A DNA stretch of 64,000 nt, from NCBI GenBank assembly GCA_964017155.1, contig OZ024857.1, positions 20,341,404-20,405,403 of the forward strand. The letters run 5' to 3'. A program made the position numbers and the translations under genes. The stretch is from Oasisia sp. SBJ-2009. Lineage: Eukaryota; Annelida; Polychaeta; Sabellida; Siboglinidae. Below the pieces are notes generated by a model. That model searched no databases and was not told the origin of the DNA. It was given only the letters and a program-made list of their open reading frames with translations. Positions 26,461 to 41,060 of this stretch are shown here, piece by piece (positions within the stretch are counted from its first letter, which is position 1; the number at the start of each line of letters is the position of its first letter).

Positions 26461-28740
26461 GGACCGCAATCTCCTCTGTTGAGATGTCTGGTACCACAAA
26501 CTCCTCTACTGAGATGTCTGGGACCAAAATCTCCTCTGTTAAGATGTCTGGGACCATAGTCTCCTCTGTTGAGATGTCAGGGACCGCAATCTACGCTGTT
26601 GAGATGTCTGGGACCACAATCTCCTCTACTGAGATGTCTTGGACCACAATCTCCTCTGTTGATATGTCTGGGATCGCAATCTCCTCTGTTGAAATGTCTG
26701 GGACCACAATCTCCTCTGTTGAGATGTCTGGGACCACAATCTCCTCTGTTGAGATGTCTGGGACCACAAACTCCTCTGTTGAGATGTCTGTGACCATAAT
26801 TTCCTCTGTTGAGATGTTTGGGACCACAATCTCCTCTGTTGAGATGTCTGGAACCATAATCTCATCTACTGAGATGTCTGGGACCACAATCTTCTCTGTT
26901 GAGATGTCTGGGACCATAATCTCCTCTGTTGAGATGTATGTGACCACAATTTCCTCTGTTGAGATGTTTGGGACCACAATCTCCTCTGTTGAGATGTCTG
27001 GGACCACAATCTCCTCTGTTGAGATGTCTGGGACCACAGTCTCCTCTGTCACGATGTCTGAGACCACAATCTCCTCTGTTGGTATGTCTGGGATCACAAT
27101 CTCCTCTGTTGAGATGTCTGGGACCACAATCTCCTCTGTTGAGATGTTTGGGACCACAATCTCCTCTGTTGAGATGTCTGGGACCACAATCTCCTCTGTT
27201 GAGATGTCTGGGACCACAATCTCCTCTGTTGAGATGTCTGGGACCACAGGCTCCTCTGTTGAGATGTCAGGGACAGAAATCTCCTCTGTTGAGATGTCTG
27301 AGACCGAAATCTCCTCTGTTGATATGTCTGGGACCACAATCTCCTCTGTTGAGATGTCTGGGACCACAATCTCCTCTACTGAGATGTCTGGGACCACAAT
27401 CTCCTCTGTTGAGATGTCTGGGATCACAATCTCCTCTGTTGAGATGTCTGGGACCACAATCTCCTCTGATGAGATGTCTGGGACCACAGTCTCCTCTGTT
27501 GAGATGTCAGGGACCACAGTCTCCTCTGTTGAGATGTCTGGGACCACAATCTCCTCTCCTGAGATGTCTGGGACCACAATCTCCTCTCCTGAGATGTCTG
27601 GGACCGCAATCTCCTCTGTTGAGATGTCTGGTACCACAAACTCCTCTACTGAGATGTCTGGGACCACAATCTCCTCTGTTAAGATGTCTGGGACCATAGT
27701 CTCCTCTGTTGAGATGTCAGGGACCGCAATCTACGCTGTTGAGATGTCTGGGACCACAATCTCCTCTACTGAGATGTCTTGGACCACAATCTCCTCTGTT
27801 GATATGTCTGGGATCGCAATCTCCTCTGTTGAAATGTCTGGGACCACAATCTCCTCTGTTGAGATGTCTGGGACCACAATCTCCTCTGTTGAGATGTCTG
27901 GGACCACAAACTCCTCTGTTGAGATGTCTGTGACCATAATTTCCTCTGTTGAGATGTTTGGGACCACAATCTCCTCTGTTGAGATGTCTGGAACCATAAT
28001 CTCATCTACTGAGATGTCTGGGACCACAATCTTCTCTGTTGAGATGTCTGGGACCATAATCTCCTCTGTTGAGATGTATGTGACCACAATTTCCTCTGTT
28101 GAGATGTTTGGGACCACAATCTCCTCTGTTGAGATGTCTGGGACCACAATCTCCTCTGTTGAGATGTCTGGGACCACAGTCTCCTCTGTCACGATGTCTG
28201 AGACCACAATCTCCTCTGTTGGTATGTCTGGGATCACAATCTCCTCTGTTGAGATGTCTGGGACCACAATCTCCTCTGTTGAGATGTTTGGGACCACAAT
28301 CTCCTCTGTTGAGATGTCTGGGACCACAATCTCCTCTGTTGAGATGTCTGGGACCACAATCTCCTCTGTTGAGATGTCTGGGACCACAGGCTCCTCTGTT
28401 GAGATGTCAGGGACAGAAATCTCCTCTGTTGAGATGTCTGAGACCGAAATCTCCTCTGTTGATATGTCTGGGACCACAATCTCCTCTGTTGAGATGTCTG
28501 GGACCACAATCTCCTCTACTGAGATGTCTGGGACCACAATCTCCTCTGTTGAGATGTCTGGGATCACAATCTCCTCTGTTGAGATGTCTGGGACCACAAT
28601 CTCCTCTGATGAGATGTCTGGGACCACAGTCTCCTCTGTTGAGATGTCAGGGACCACAGTCTCCTCTGTTGAGATGTCTGGGACCACAATCTCCTCTCCT
28701 GAGATGTCTGGGACCACAATCTCCTCTCCTGAGATGTCTG
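26461..28740. repeat. Exact tandem duplication of 1,140 bp (38 units) inside the satellite
   Basis: 26461-27600 and 27601-28740 match line by line at an offset of 1,140 bp. I find one difference, at 27667 versus 26527 (C versus A). Both copies lack the frame-shifting 22-bp unit, which is why the longest open frame in the window (805 codons) lies here. Confidence 0.9.
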
Positions 28741-31700
28741 GGACCACAATCTCCTCTGTTGAGCACCACAATCTCCTCTACTGAGATGTCTGGGACCACA
28801 ATCTCCTCTGTTGAGGACCACAATCTCCTCTGTTGAGATGTCTAGGACCACAATCTCCTCTGTTGAGATGTCTGGGACCACAGTTCTTCTGTTGAGATGT
28901 CAGGGACCGCAATCTCCTCTGTTGAGATGTCTGGGACCACAGTTCTTCTGTTGAGATGTCAGGGACCGCAATCTCCTCTGTTGAGATGTCTGGTACCACA
29001 AACTCCTCTGTTGAGATGTCTGTGACCACAATTTCCTCTGTTGAGATGTTTGGGACCACAATCTCCTCTGTTGAGATGTCTGGAACCATAATCTCATCTA
29101 CTGAGATGTCTGGGACCACAATCTCCTCTGTTGAGATGTCTGGGACCACAATCTCCTCTGTTGAGATGTCAGGGACCGCAATCTCCTCTGTTGAGATGTC
29201 TGGGACCACAATCTCCTCTACTGAGATGTCTGGGACAACAATCTCCTCTGTTGATATATCTGGGATCACAATCTCCTCTGTTGAAATGTCTGGGACCACA
29301 CTCTCCTCTGTTGAGATGTCTGGGACCACAATCTCCTCTGTTGAGATGTCTGGGACCACAGTCTCCTCTGTCGAGATGTCTGAGACCACAATCTCCTCTG
29401 TTGATATGTCTGGGATCACAATCTCCTCTGTTGAGATGTCTGGGACCACAATCTCCTCTGTTGAGATGTCTGGGACCACAATCTCCTCTGTTGAGATGTC
29501 TGGGACCACAGGCTCCTCTGTTGAGATGTCAGGGACTGAAATCTCCTCTGTTTAGATGTCTGGGATCACAATCTCCTCTGTTGAGATGTCTGGGATCACA
29601 ATCTCCTCTGTTGAGATGTCTGGGACCACAATCTCCTCTACTGAGATGTCTGGGACCACAGTCTCCTCTGTTGAGATGTCCGGAACCATAATCCTATCTA
29701 CTGAGATGTCTGGGACCACAATCTCCTCTGTTGAGATGTCTGGGACCACAATCTCCTCTGATGAGATGTCTGGGACCACAATCTCCTCTGTTGAGATGTC
29801 AGGGACCACAGTCTCCTCTGTTGAGATGTCTGGGACCACAATCTCCTCTCCTGAGATGTCTGGGACCACAATCTCCTCTGTTGAGCACCACAATCTCCTC
29901 TACTGAGATGTCTGGGACCACAATCTCCTCTGTTGACGACCACTATCTCCTCTGTTGAGATGTCTGGGACCACAATCTCCTCTGTTGAGATGTCTGGGAC
30001 CACAGTTCTTCTGTTGAGATGTCAGGGACCGCAATCTCCTCTGTTGAGATGTTTGGGACCACAGTCTCCTCTGTTGAGATGTCTGGGACCACAATCTCCT
30101 CTCCTGAGATGTCTGGGACCACAATCTCCTCTGTTGAGCACCACAATCTCCTCTACTGAGATGTCTGGGACCACAATCTCCTCTGTTGAGATGTCTGGGA
30201 CCATAATCTCCTCTGTTGAGATGTCTGTGACCACAATTTCCTCTGTTGAGATGTCTTGGACCACAATCTGCTCTATTGAGATGTCTGGGATCACAATTTC
30301 CTCTGTTGAGGACCAAAGTCTCCTCTGTTGATATGGCTGGGACGACAATATCCTCCGTTGAGATGTCTGGGACCACAATCTCCTCTATTGAGATGTCTGG
30401 GACCACAAACTCCTCTAATGAGATGTCTGGGACCACAATATCCTCTGTTGAGATGTCTGGAACCATAATCTCATCTACTGAGATGTCTGGGACCACAATC
30501 TCCTCTGTTGATATGTCTGGGATCACAATCTCCTCTGTTGAGATGTCTGGGACCATAATCTCCTCTGTTGAGATGTCTGTGACCACAATTTCCTCTGTTG
30601 AGATGTTTGGGACCACAATCTCCTCTGTTGAGCACCACAATCTCCTCTACTGAGATGTCTGGGACCACAATGTCCTCTGTTGAGGACCACAATCTCCTCT
30701 GTTGAGATGTCTGGGACAACAATCTCCTCTGTTGAGATGTCTGGGACCACAATCTCCTCTGTTGAGATGTCTGGGACCGCAATCTCCTCTGTTGAGATGT
30801 CTGGTACCACAAACTCCTCTACTGAGATGTCTGGGACCACAATCTCCTCTGTTAAGATGTCTGGGACCATAGTCTCCTCTGTTGAGATGTCAGGGACCGC
30901 AATCTCCTCTGTTGAGATGTCTGGGACCACAATCTCCTCTACTGAGATGTCTGGGACCACAATCTCCTCTGTTGATATGTCTGGGATCACAATCTCCTCT
31001 GTTGAAATGTCTGGGACCACAATCTCCTCTGTTGAGATGTCTGGGACCACAATCTCCTCTGTTGAGATGTCTGGGACGACAGTCTCCTCTGTCGAGATGT
31101 CTGAGACCACAATCTCCTCTGTTGAGCACCACAATCTCCTCTACTGAGATGTCTGGGACCACAATCTCCTCTGTTGAGCACCACAATCTCCTCTACTGAG
31201 ATGTCTGGGACCACAATCTCCTCTGTTGAGGACCACAGTCTCCTCTGTTGAGATGTCTAGGACCACAATCTCCTCTGTTGAGATGTCTGGGACCACAGTT
31301 CTTCTGTTGAGATGTCAGGGACCGCAATCTCCTCTGTTGAGATGTCTGGGACCACAGTTCTTCTGTTGAGATGTCAGGGACCGCAATCTCCTCTGTTGAG
31401 ATGTCTGGTACCACAAACTCCTCTGTTGAGATGTCTGTGACCACAATTTCCTCTGTTGAGATGTTTGGGACCACAATCTCCTCTGTTGAGATGTCTGGAA
31501 CCATAATCTCATCTACTGAGATGTCTGGGACCACAATCTCCTCTGTTGAGATGTCTGGGACCACAATCTCCTCTGTTGAGATGTCAGGGACCGCAATCTC
31601 CTCTGTTGAGATGTCTGGGACCACAATCTCCTCTACTGAGATGTCTGGGACAACAATCTCCTCTGTTGATATATCTGGGATCACAATCTCCTCTGTTGAA

Positions 31701-34700
31701 ATATCTGGGACCACACTCTCCTCTGTTGAGATGTCTGGGACCACAATCTCCTCTGTTGAGATGTCTGGGACCACAGTCTCCTCTGTCGAGATGTCTGAGA
31801 CCACAATCTCCTCTGTTGATATGTCTGGGATCACAATCTCCTCTGTTGAGATGTCTGGGACCACAATCTCCTCTGTTGAGATGTCTGGGACCACAATCTC
31901 CTCTGTTGAGATGTCTGGGACCACAGGCTCCTGTGTTGAGATGTCAGGGACCGAAATCTCCTCTGTTTAGATGTCTGGGATCACAATCTCCTCTGTTGAG
32001 ATGTCTGGGACCACAATCTCCTCTACTGAGATGTCTGGGACCACAGTCTCCTCTGTTGAGATGTCCGGAACCATAATCTTATCTACTGAGATGTCTGGGA
32101 CCACAATCTCCTCTGTTGAGATGTCTGGGACCACAATCTCCTCTGATGAGATGTCTGGGACCACAATCTCCTCTGTTGAGATGTCAGGGACCACAGTCTC
32201 CTCTGTTGAGATGTCTGGGACCACAATCTCCTCTCCTGAGATGTCTGGGACCACAATCTCCTCTGTTGAGCACCACAATCTCCTCTACTGAGATGTCTGG
32301 GACCACAATCTCCTCTGTTGACGACCACTATCTCCTCTGTTGAGATGTCTGGGACCACAATCTCCTCTGTTGAGATGTCTGGGACCACAGTTCTTCTGTT
32401 GAGATGTCAGGGACCGCAATCTCCTCTGTTGAGATGTTTGGGACCACAGTCTCCTCTGTTGAGATGTCTGGGACCACAATCTCCTCTCCTGAGATGTCTG
32501 GGACCACAATCTCCTCTGTTGAGCACCACAATCTCCTCTACTGAGATGTCTGGGACCACAATCTCCTCTGTTGAGATGTCTGGGACCATAATCTCCTCTG
32601 TTGAGATGTCTGTGACCACAATTTCCTCTGTTGAGATGTCTTGGACCACAATCTGCTCTATTGAGATGTCTGGGATCACAATTTCCTCTGTTGAGGACCA
32701 AAGTCTCCTCTGTTGATATGGCTGGGACGACAATATCCTCCGTTGAGATGTCTGGGACCACAATCTCCTCTATTGAGATGTCTGGGACCACAAACTCCTC
32801 TAATGAGATGTCTGGGACCACAATATCCTCTGTTGAGATGTCTGGAACCATAATCTCATCTACTGAGATGTCTGGGACCACAATCTCCTCTGTTGATATG
32901 TCTGGGATCACAATCTCCTCTGTTGAGATGTCTGGGACCATAATCTCCTCTGTTGAGATGTCTGTGACCACAATTTCCTCTGTTGAGATGTTTGGGACCA
33001 CAATCTCCTCTGTTGAGCACCACAATCTCCTCTACTGAGATGTCTGGGACCACAATGTCCTCTGTTGAGGACCACAATCTCCTCTGTTGAGATGTCTGGG
33101 ACAACAATCTCCTCTGTTGAGATGTCTGGGACCACAATCTCCTCTGTTGAGATGTCTGGGACCGCAATCTCCTCTGTTGAGATGTCTGGGATCACAATTT
33201 CCTCTGTTGAGAACCAAAGTCTCCTCTGTTGATATGGCTGGGACCAAAATCTCCTCCGTTGAGATGTCTGGGACCACAATCTCCTCTACTGAGATGTCTG
33301 GACCACAATCTCCTCTAATGAGATGTCTGGGACAACAATCTCCTCTGTTGAGATGTCTGGGACAACAATCTCCTCTGTTGAGATGTCTGGGACCACAATC
33401 TCCTCTGTTGAGATGTCTGGGACAACAATCTCCTCTGTTGAGATGTCAGGGACCACAGTCTCCTCTCCTCAGATGTCTGGGACCACAATCTCCTCTGTTG
33501 AGCACCACAATCTCCTCTACTGAGATGTCTGGGACCACAATGTCCTCTGTTGAGAACCACAATCTCCTCTGTTGAGATGTCTGGGACAACAATCTCCTCT
33601 GTTGAGATGTCTGGGACCACAATCTCCTCTGTTGAGATGTCTGGGACCGCAATCTCCTCTGTTGAGATGTCTGGTACCACAAACTCCTCTACTGAGATGT
33701 CTGGGACCACAATCTCCTCTGTTAAGATGTCTGGGACCATAGTCTCCTCTGTTGAGATGTCAGGGACCGCAATCTACGCTGTTGAGATGTCTGGGACCAC
33801 AATCTCCTCTACTGAGATGTCTTGGACCACAATCTCCTCTGTTGATATGTCTGGGATCGCAATCTCCTCTGTTGAAATGTCTGGGACCACAATCTCCTCT
33901 GTTGAGATGTCTGGGACCACAATCTCCTCTGTTGAGATGTCTGGGACCACAAACTCCTCTGTTGAGATGTCTGTGACCATAATTTCCTCTGTTGAGATGT
34001 TTGGGACCACAATCTCCTCTGTTGAGATGTCTGGAACCATAATCTCATCTACTGAGATGTCTGGGACCACAATCTTCTCTGTTGAGATGTCTGGGACCAT
34101 AATCTCCTCTGTTGAGATGTATGTGACCACAATTTCCTCTGTTGAGATGTTTGGGACCACAATCTCCTCTGTTGAGATGTCTGGGACCACAATCTCCTCT
34201 GTTGAGATGTCTGGGACCACAGTCTCCTCTGTCGCGATGTCTGAGACCACAATCTCCTCTGTTGGTATGTCTGGGATCACAATCTCCTCTGTTGAGATGT
34301 CTGGGACCACAATCTCCTCTGTTGAGATGTTTGGGACCACAATCTCCTCTGTTGAGATGTCTGGGACCACAATCTCCTCTGTTGAGATGTCTGGGACCAC
34401 AATCTCCTCTGTTGAGATGTCTGGGACCACAGGCTCCTCTGTTGAGATGTCAGGGACAGAAATCTCCTCTGTTGAGATGTCTGAGACCGAAATCTCCTCT
34501 GTTGATATGTCTGGGACCACAATCTCCTCTGTTGAGATGTCTGGGACCACAATCTCCTCTACTGAGATGTCTGGGACCACAATCTCCTCTGTTGAGATGT
34601 CTGGGATCACAATCTCCTCTGTTGAGATGTCTGGGACCACAATCTCCTCTGATGAGATGTCTGGGACCACAGTCTCCTCTGTTGAGATGTCAGGGACCAC

Positions 34701-37700
34701 AGTCTCCTCTGTTGAGATGTCTGGGACCACAATCTCCTCTCCTGAGATGTCTGGGACCACAATCTCCTCTCCTGAGATGTCTGGGACCACAATCTCCTCT
34801 GTTGAGCACCACAATCTCCTCTACTGAGATGTCTGGGACCACAATCTCCTCTGTTGAGGACCACAATCTCCTCTGTTGAGATGTCTAGGACCACAATCTC
34901 CTCTGTTGAGATGTCTGGGACCACAGTTCTTCTGTTGAGATGTCAGGGACCGCAATCTCCTCTGTTGAGATGTCTGGGACCACAGTTCTTCTGTTGAGAT
35001 GTCAGGGACCGCAATCTCCTCTGTTGAGATGTCTGGTACCACAAACTCCTCTGTTGAGATGTCTGTGACCACAATTTCCTCTGTTGAGATGTTTGGGACC
35101 ACAATCTCCTCTGTTGAGATGTCTGGAACCATAATCTCATCTACTGAGATGTCTGGGACCACAATCTCCTCTGTTGAGATGTCTGGGACCACAATCTCCT
35201 CTGTTGAGATGTCAGGGACCGCAATCTCCTCTGTTGAGATGTCTGGGACCACAATCTCCTCTACTGAGATGTCTGGGACAACAATCTCCTCTGTTGATAT
35301 ATCTGGGATCACAATCTCCTCTGTTGAAATGTCTGGGACCACACTCTCCTCTGTTGAGATGTCTGGGACCACAATCTCCTCTGTTGAGATGTCTGGGACC
35401 ACAGTCTCCTCTGTCGAGATGTCTGAGACCACAATCTCCTCTGTTGATATGTCTGGGATCACAATCTCCTCTGTTGAGATGTCTGGGACCACAATCTCCT
35501 CTGTTGAGATGTCTGGGACCACAATCTCCTCTGTTGAGATGTCTGGGACCACAGGCTCCTCTGTTGAGATGTCAGGGACCGAAATCTCCTCTGTTTAGAT
35601 GTCTGGGATCACAATCTCCTCTGTTGAGATGTCTGGGACCACAATCTCCTCTACTGAGATGTCTGGGACCACAGTCTCCTCTGTTGAGATGTCCGGAACC
35701 ATAATCTTATCTACTGAGATGTGTGGGACCACAATCTCCTCTGTTGAGATGTCTGGGACCACAATCTCCTCTGATGAGATGTCTGGGACCACAATCTCCT
35801 CTGTTGAGATGTCAGGGACCACAGTCTCCTCTGTTGAGATGTCTGGGACCACAATCTCCTCTCCTGAGATGTCTGGGACCACAATCTCCTCTGTTGAGCA
35901 CCACAATCTCCTCTACTGAGATGTCTGGGACCACAATCTCCTCTGTTGACGACCACTATCTCCTCTGTTGAGATGTCTGGGACCACAATCTCCTCTGTTG
36001 AGATGTCTGGGACCACAGTTCTTCTGTTGAGATGTCAGGGACCGCAATCTCCTCTGTTGAGATGTTTGGGACCACAGTCTCCTCTGTTGAGATGTCTGGG
36101 ACCACAATCTCCTCTCCTGAGATGTCTGGGACCACAATCTCCTCTGTTGAGCACCACAATCTCCTCTACTGAGATGTCTGGGACCAAAATCTCCTCTGTT
36201 GAGATGTCTGGGACCATAATCTCCTCTGTTGAGATGTCTGTGACCACAATTTCCTCTGTTGAGATGTCTTGGACCACAATCTGCTCTATTGAGATGTCTG
36301 GGATCACAATTTCCTCTGTTGAGGACCAAAGTCTCCTCTGTTGATATGGCTGGGACGACAATATCCTCCGTTGAGATGTCTGGGACCACAATCTCCTCTA
36401 TTGAGATGTCTGGGACCACAAACTCCTCTAATGAGATGTCTGGGACCACAATATCCTCTGTTGAGATGTCTGGAACCATAATCTCATCTACTGAGATGTC
36501 TGGGACCACAATCTCCTCTGTTGATATGTCTGGGATCACAATCTCCTCTGTTGAGATGTCTGGGACCATAATCTCCTCTGTTGAGATGTCTGTGACCACA
36601 ATTTCCTCTGTTGAGATGTTTGGGACCACAATCTCCTCTGTTGAGCACCACAATCTCCTCTACTGAGATGTCTGGGACCACAATGTCCTCTGTTGAGGAC
36701 CACAATCTCCTCTGTTGAGATGTCTGGGACAACAATCTCCTCTGTTGAGATGTCTGGGACCACAATCTCCTCTGTTGAGATGTCTGGGACCGCAATCTCC
36801 TCTGTTGAGATGTCTGGTACCACAAACTCCTCTACTGAGATGTCTGGGACCACAATCTCCTCTGTTAAGATGTCTGGGACCATAGTCTCCTCTGTTGAGA
36901 TGTCAGGGACCGCAATCTCCTCTGTTGAGATGTCTGGGACCACAATCTCCTCTACTGAGATGTCTGGGACCACAATCTCCTCTGTTGATATGTCTGGGAT
37001 CACAATCTCCTCTGTTGAAATGTCTGGGACCACAATCTCCTCTGTTGAGATGTCTGGGACCACAATCTCCTCTGTTGAGATGTCTGGGACGACAGTCTCC
37101 TCTGTCGAGATGTCTGAGACCACAATCTCCTCTGTTGATATGTCTGGGATCACAATCTCCTCTGTTGAGATGTCTGGGACCACAAACTCCTCTGTTGAGA
37201 TGTCTGTGACCATAATTTCCTCTGTTGAGATGTTTGGGACCACAATCTCCTCTGTTGAGATGTCTGGAACCATAATCTCATCTACTGAGATGTCTGGGAC
37301 CACAATCTTCTCTGTTGAGATGTCTGGGACCATAATCTCCTCTGTTGAGATGTATGTGACCACAATTTCCTCTGTTGAGATGTTTGGGACCACAATCTCC
37401 TCTGTTGAGATGTCTGCGACCACAATCTCCTCTGTTGAGATGTCTGGGACCACAGTCTCCTCTGTTGAGATGTCTGAGACCACAATCTCCTCTGTTGGTA
37501 TGTCTGGGATCACAATCTCCTCTGTTGAGATGTCTGGGACCACAATCTCCTCTGTTGAGATGTTTGGGACCACAATCTCCTCTGTTGAGATGTCTGGGAC
37601 CACAATCTCCTCTGTTGAGATGTCTGGGACCACAATCTCCTCTGTTGAGATGTCTGGGACCACAGGCTCCTCTGTTGAGATGTCAGGGACAGAAATCTCC

Positions 37701-40560
37701 TCTGTTGAGATGTCTGAGACCGAAATCTCCTCTGTTGATATGTCTGGGACCACAATCTCCTCTGTTGAGATGTCTGGGACCACAATCTCCTCTACTGAGA
37801 TGTCTGGGACCACAATCTCCTCTGTTGAGATGTCTGGGATCACAATCTCCTCTGTTGAGATGTCTGGGACCACAATCTCCTCTGATGAGATGTCTGGGAC
37901 CACAGTCTCCTCTGTTGAGATGTCAGGGACCACAGTCTCCTCTGTTGAGATGTCTGGGACCACAATCTCCTCTCCTGAGATGTCTGGGACCACAATCTCC
38001 TCTCCTGAGATGTCTGGGACCACAATCTCCTCTGTTGAGCACCACAATCTCCTCTACTGAGATGTCTGGGACCACAATCTCCTCTGTTGAGGACCACAAT
38101 CTCCTCTGTTGAGATGTCTAGGACCACAATCTCCTCTGTTGAGATGTCTGGGACCACAGTTCTTCTGTTGAGATGTCAGGGACCGCAATCTCCTCTGTTG
38201 AGATGTCTGGGACCACAGTTCTTCTGTTGAGATGTCAGGGACCGCAATCTCCTCTGTTGAGATGTCTGGTACCACAAACTCCTCTGTTGAGATGTCTGTG
38301 ACCACAATTTCCTCTGTTGAGATGTTTGGGACCACAATCTCCTCTGTTGAGATGTCTGGAACCATAATCTCATCTACTGAGATGTCTGGGACCACAATCT
38401 CCTCTGTTGAGATGTCTGGGACCACAATCTCCTCTGTTGAGATGTCAGGGACCGCAATCTCCTCTGTTGAGATGTCTGGGACCACAATCTCCTCTACTGA
38501 GATGTCTGTGACCACAATTTCCTCTGTTGAGATGTCTTGGACCACAATCTGCTCTATTGAGATGTCTGGGATCACAATTTCCTCTGTTGAGGACCAAAGT
38601 CTCCTCTGTTGATATGGCTGGGACGACAATATCCTCCGTTGAGATGTCTGGGACCACAATCTCCTCTATTGAGATGTCTGGGACCACAAACTCCTCTAAT
38701 GAGATGTCTGGGACCACAATATCCTCTGTTGAGATGTCTGGAACCATAATCTCATCTACTGAGATGTCTGGGACCACAATCTCCTCTGTTGATATGTCTG
38801 GGATCACAATCTCCTCTGTTGAGATGTCTGGGACCATAATCTCCTCTGTTGAGATGTCTGTGACCACAATTTCCTCTGTTGAGATGTTTGGGACCACAAT
38901 CTCCTCTGTTGAGCACCACAATCTCCTCTACTGAGATGTCTGGGACCACAATGTCCTCTGTTGAGGACCACAATCTCCTCTGTTGAGATGTCTGGGACAA
39001 CAATCTCCTCTGTTGAGATGTCTGGGACCACAATCTCCTCTGTTGAGATGTCTGGGACCGCAATCTCCTCTGTTGAGATGTCTGGTACCACAAACTCCTC
39101 TACTGAGATGTCTGGGACCACAATCTCCTCTGTTAAGATGTCTGGGACCATAGTCTCCTCTGTTGAGATGTCAGGGACCGCAATCTCCTCTGTTGAGATG
39201 TCTGGGACCACAATCTCCTCTACTGAGATGTCTGGGACCACAATCTCCTCTGTTGATATGTCTGGGATCACAATCTCCTCTGTTGAAATGTCTGGGACCA
39301 CAATCTCCTCTGTTGAGATGTCTGGGACCACAATCTCCTCTGTTGAGATGTCTGGGACGACAGTCTCCTCTGTCGAGATGTCTGAGACCACAATCTCCTC
39401 TGTTGATATGTCTGGGATCACAATCTCCTCTGTTGAGATGTCTGGGACCACAAACTCCTCTGTTGAGATGTCTGTGACCATAATTTCCTCTGTTGAGATG
39501 TTTAGGACCACAATCTCCTCTGTTGAGATGTCTGGAACCATAATCTCATCTACTGAGATGTCTGGGACCATAATCTCCTCTGTTGAGATGTATGTGACCA
39601 CAATTTCCTCTGTTGAGATGTTTGGGACCACAATCTCCTCTGTTGAGATGTCTGCGACCACAATCTCCTCTGTTGAGATGTCTGGGACCACAGTCTCCTC
39701 TGTCGAGATGTCTGAGACCACAATCTCCTCTGTTGGTATGTCTGGGATCACAATCTCCTCTGTTGAGATGTCTGGGACCACAATCTCCTCTGTTGAGATG
39801 TTTGGGACCACAATCTCCTCTGTTGAGATGTCTGGGACCACAATCTCCTCTGTTGAGGTGTCTGGGACCACAATCTCCTCTGTTGAGATGTCTGGGACCA
39901 CAGGCTCCTCTGTTGAGATGTCAGGGACAGAAATCTCCTCTGTTGAGATGTCTGAGACCGAAATCTCCTCTGTTGATATGTCTGGGACCACAATCTCCTC
40001 TGTTGAGATGTCTGGGACCACAATCTCCTCTACTGAGATGTCTGGGACCACAATCTCCTCTGTTGAGATGTCTGGGATCACAATCTCCTCTGTTGAGATG
40101 TCTGGGACCACAATCTCCTCTGATGAGATGTCTGGGACCACAGTCTCCTCTGTTGAGATGTCAGGGACCACAGTCTCCTCTGTTGAGATGTCTGGGACCA
40201 CAATCTCCTCTCCTGAGATGTCTGGGACCACAATCTCCTCTCCTGAGATGTCTGGGACCACAATCTCCTCTGTTGAGCACCACAATCTCCTCTACTGAGA
40301 TGTCTGGGACCACAATCTCCTCTGTTGAGGACCACAATCTCCTCTGTTGAGATGTCTAGGACCACAATCTCCTCTGTTGAGATGTCTGGGACCACAGTTC
40401 TTCTGTTGAGATGTCAGGGACCGAAATCTCCTCTGTTTAGATGTCTGGGATCACAATCTCCTCTGTCGAGATGTCTGAGACCACAATCTCATCTGTTGTT
40501 ATGTCTGGGATCACAATCTCCTCTGTTGAGATGTCTGGGACCACAAACTCCTCTGTTGAG

Positions 40561-41060
40561 ATGTCTGTGACCACAATTTCCTCTGTTGAGATGTTTGGGA
40601 CCACAATCTCCTCTGTTGAGATGTCTGGAACCATAATCTCATCTACTGAGATGTCTGGGACCACAATCTCCTCTGTTGAGATGTCTGGGACCATAATCTC
40701 CTCTGTTGAGATGTCTGTGACCACAGTTTCCTCTGTTGAGATGTTTGGGACCACAATCTCCTCTGTTGAGATGTCTGGAACCATAATCTCATCTACTGAG
40801 ATGTCTGGAACCACAATCTCCTCTGTTGAGATGTCTGGGACCATAATCTCCTCTGTTGAGATGTCTGTGACCACAGTTTCCTCTGTTGAGATGTTTGGGA
40901 CCACAATCTCCTCTGTTGAGATGTCTGGAACCATAATCTCATCTACTGAGATGTCTGTGACCACAATCTCCTCTGTTGAGATGTCTGGGACCATAATCTC
41001 CTCTGTTGAGATGTCTGTGACCACAGTTTCCTCTGTTGAGATGTTTGGGACCACAATCTC
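40561..41060. repeat. 150-bp sub-repeat (five units) within the satellite
   Basis: The marker unit with GTCTGTGACCACA recurs at 40561, 40711, 40861 and 41011, exactly 150 bp apart, with the same four variants between (TTTGGGACC, GGAACCATA, then GGGACC or a variant, GGGACCATA). The same arrangement recurs at about 51470-51840. It is a shorter order of repetition nested in the kilobase-scale pattern. Confidence 0.85.

Noticed and set aside
26367..28784. 805-codon plus-strand open frame of MSGTTISSVE repeats as a giant repetitive protein gene
   Set aside because: It is a by-product of a 30-bp satellite whose consensus lacks stops in five frames. It is bounded by frame-shifting units, has no start or splice context, and equally long frames exist on the opposite strand.
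36536..38047. 503-codon minus-strand frame of STEEIVVPDI repeats as an acidic repeat protein
   Set aside because: Same reason: it overlaps a plus-strand frame of similar length (36693-38060), and similar minus frames recur with each higher-order repeat.
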